64,000 nt of DNA from Planococcus citri (lineage: Eukaryota > Arthropoda > Insecta > Hemiptera > Pseudococcidae): assembly GCF_950023065.1 (NCBI RefSeq), contig NC_088679.1:62558001-62622000 (forward strand), read 5' to 3'. A model generated the notes under the pieces. That model was given only the letters and a program-made list of their open reading frames with translations, made no database searches and was not told where the DNA came from. Positions 63,378 to 64,000 of this stretch are shown one piece after another. Numbering within the stretch: the stretch's first letter is position 1; each line of letters begins with the position of its first letter. Position numbers and translations under genes: made by a program.

Positions 63378-64000
63378 CTAACGGTGTTTTCACGAGTCGA
63401 TGATTTTTATCGACGTTATTCATGCTAAAATTGCTCATTTTTTGTTGCCTCGTCTCTCTCACTCCTGCAAAAAAAGGCATTAAAGGGTTTTAGTATTCTA
63501 TAGATACAAAAGCTTCGACGATGCGGTCAGAAAAATTATTCCACGTAAATGATATTTTTATAAGGATTTTTACGAGTTGTGAAATCGTTTTGTCTGTACG
63601 ATGTGCGATGTGCATCTATACAGTTTATGTTTCTAGGTGAATTACATGCACTTTATAATATAAAGTTTTCTTCTTTTTTTTCCCTTGAGAGTAAATTTTT
63701 TGAATACGGTATTTGAAAATTGTTCCGGCCGTTGAGATGTTTTATAAAAGCATTTGAGGGATAGGTAAATTTTTAACAGCTGTGGGAATAGAATTTGACT
63801 TGGGATTTTTTTCGAACAGGAGGAGCATTTTCAAAGTAATCATATCTCATTAATAACCAAAAGTAACACTTGGTTATTTTTTTAATATTTCTTGTATATA
63901 CGTAAAGTTACTTTCTTAAAAAAATTTGAAAATCCAATTTTTCTAAAATGTTCTCTCTTTTAAAGTAAAGAAGATAACATTTTTAAAATCAAACCCATTT
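63378..64000. other. Right edge, no further exon recognised
   Basis: If the segment at 63159-63377 is an exon, this is its upstream intron. No second exon was found here. Confidence 0.35.

Overview
The window is eukaryotic nuclear DNA, AT-rich, and most likely from an insect. The reasons are one 16-exon gene with canonical GT-AG introns whose protein is closest to insect sulfateless, an RTE-type LINE, a tRNA-derived SINE, several hAT-like non-autonomous elements, and remnants of transposase families common in arthropods. A hemipteran is my guess, but nothing here fixes the order. There is no prokaryotic gene organisation. All family assignments come from reading the sequence, not from a search.

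Layout. 0.1-0.85 kb holds the 3' end of a minus-strand gene with three tandem copies of one small, phase-symmetric exon. 1.5-2.1 kb holds a minus-strand BESS-like terminal coding segment and a possible copia-type LTR. From 3.47 to 40.32 kb the plus strand carries the complete coding region of the heparan sulfate N-deacetylase/N-sulfotransferase gene (sfl/NDST): 16 coding exons, 893 codons plus stop, with every junction in phase. Its first intron (17 kb) and second intron (7.5 kb) are crowded with mobile-element fossils: a MULE-type transposase, a DDE-type transposase split by a 255-bp fold-back element, a hAT transposase split by a 1.1-kb TIR element, an unidentified transposon-linked reading frame, several hAT MITEs with exact target duplications, and large inverted-repeat elements.

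About 1.1 kb downstream of the sfl stop lies a full-length RTE-like LINE (41.40-47.17 kb) bounded by a perfect 15-bp target duplication. Its ORF1 is open and its ORF2 is split between the endonuclease and the reverse transcriptase by a 1.74-kb TIR element, which itself carries a SINE. Removing that insert arithmetically restores one ORF2 frame.

47-64 kb is mainly intergenic: diverged minisatellites, another hAT MITE, a tRNA-like gene with a 59-nt insertion, a third copy of the 1.1-kb TIR family with a second element nested in it, and at 63.2-63.4 kb a short minus-strand coding-like segment I could not identify. The only gene with a clear cellular role is sfl. It acts in the Golgi on heparan sulfate. 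The rest is a layered record of transposition in and beside it.
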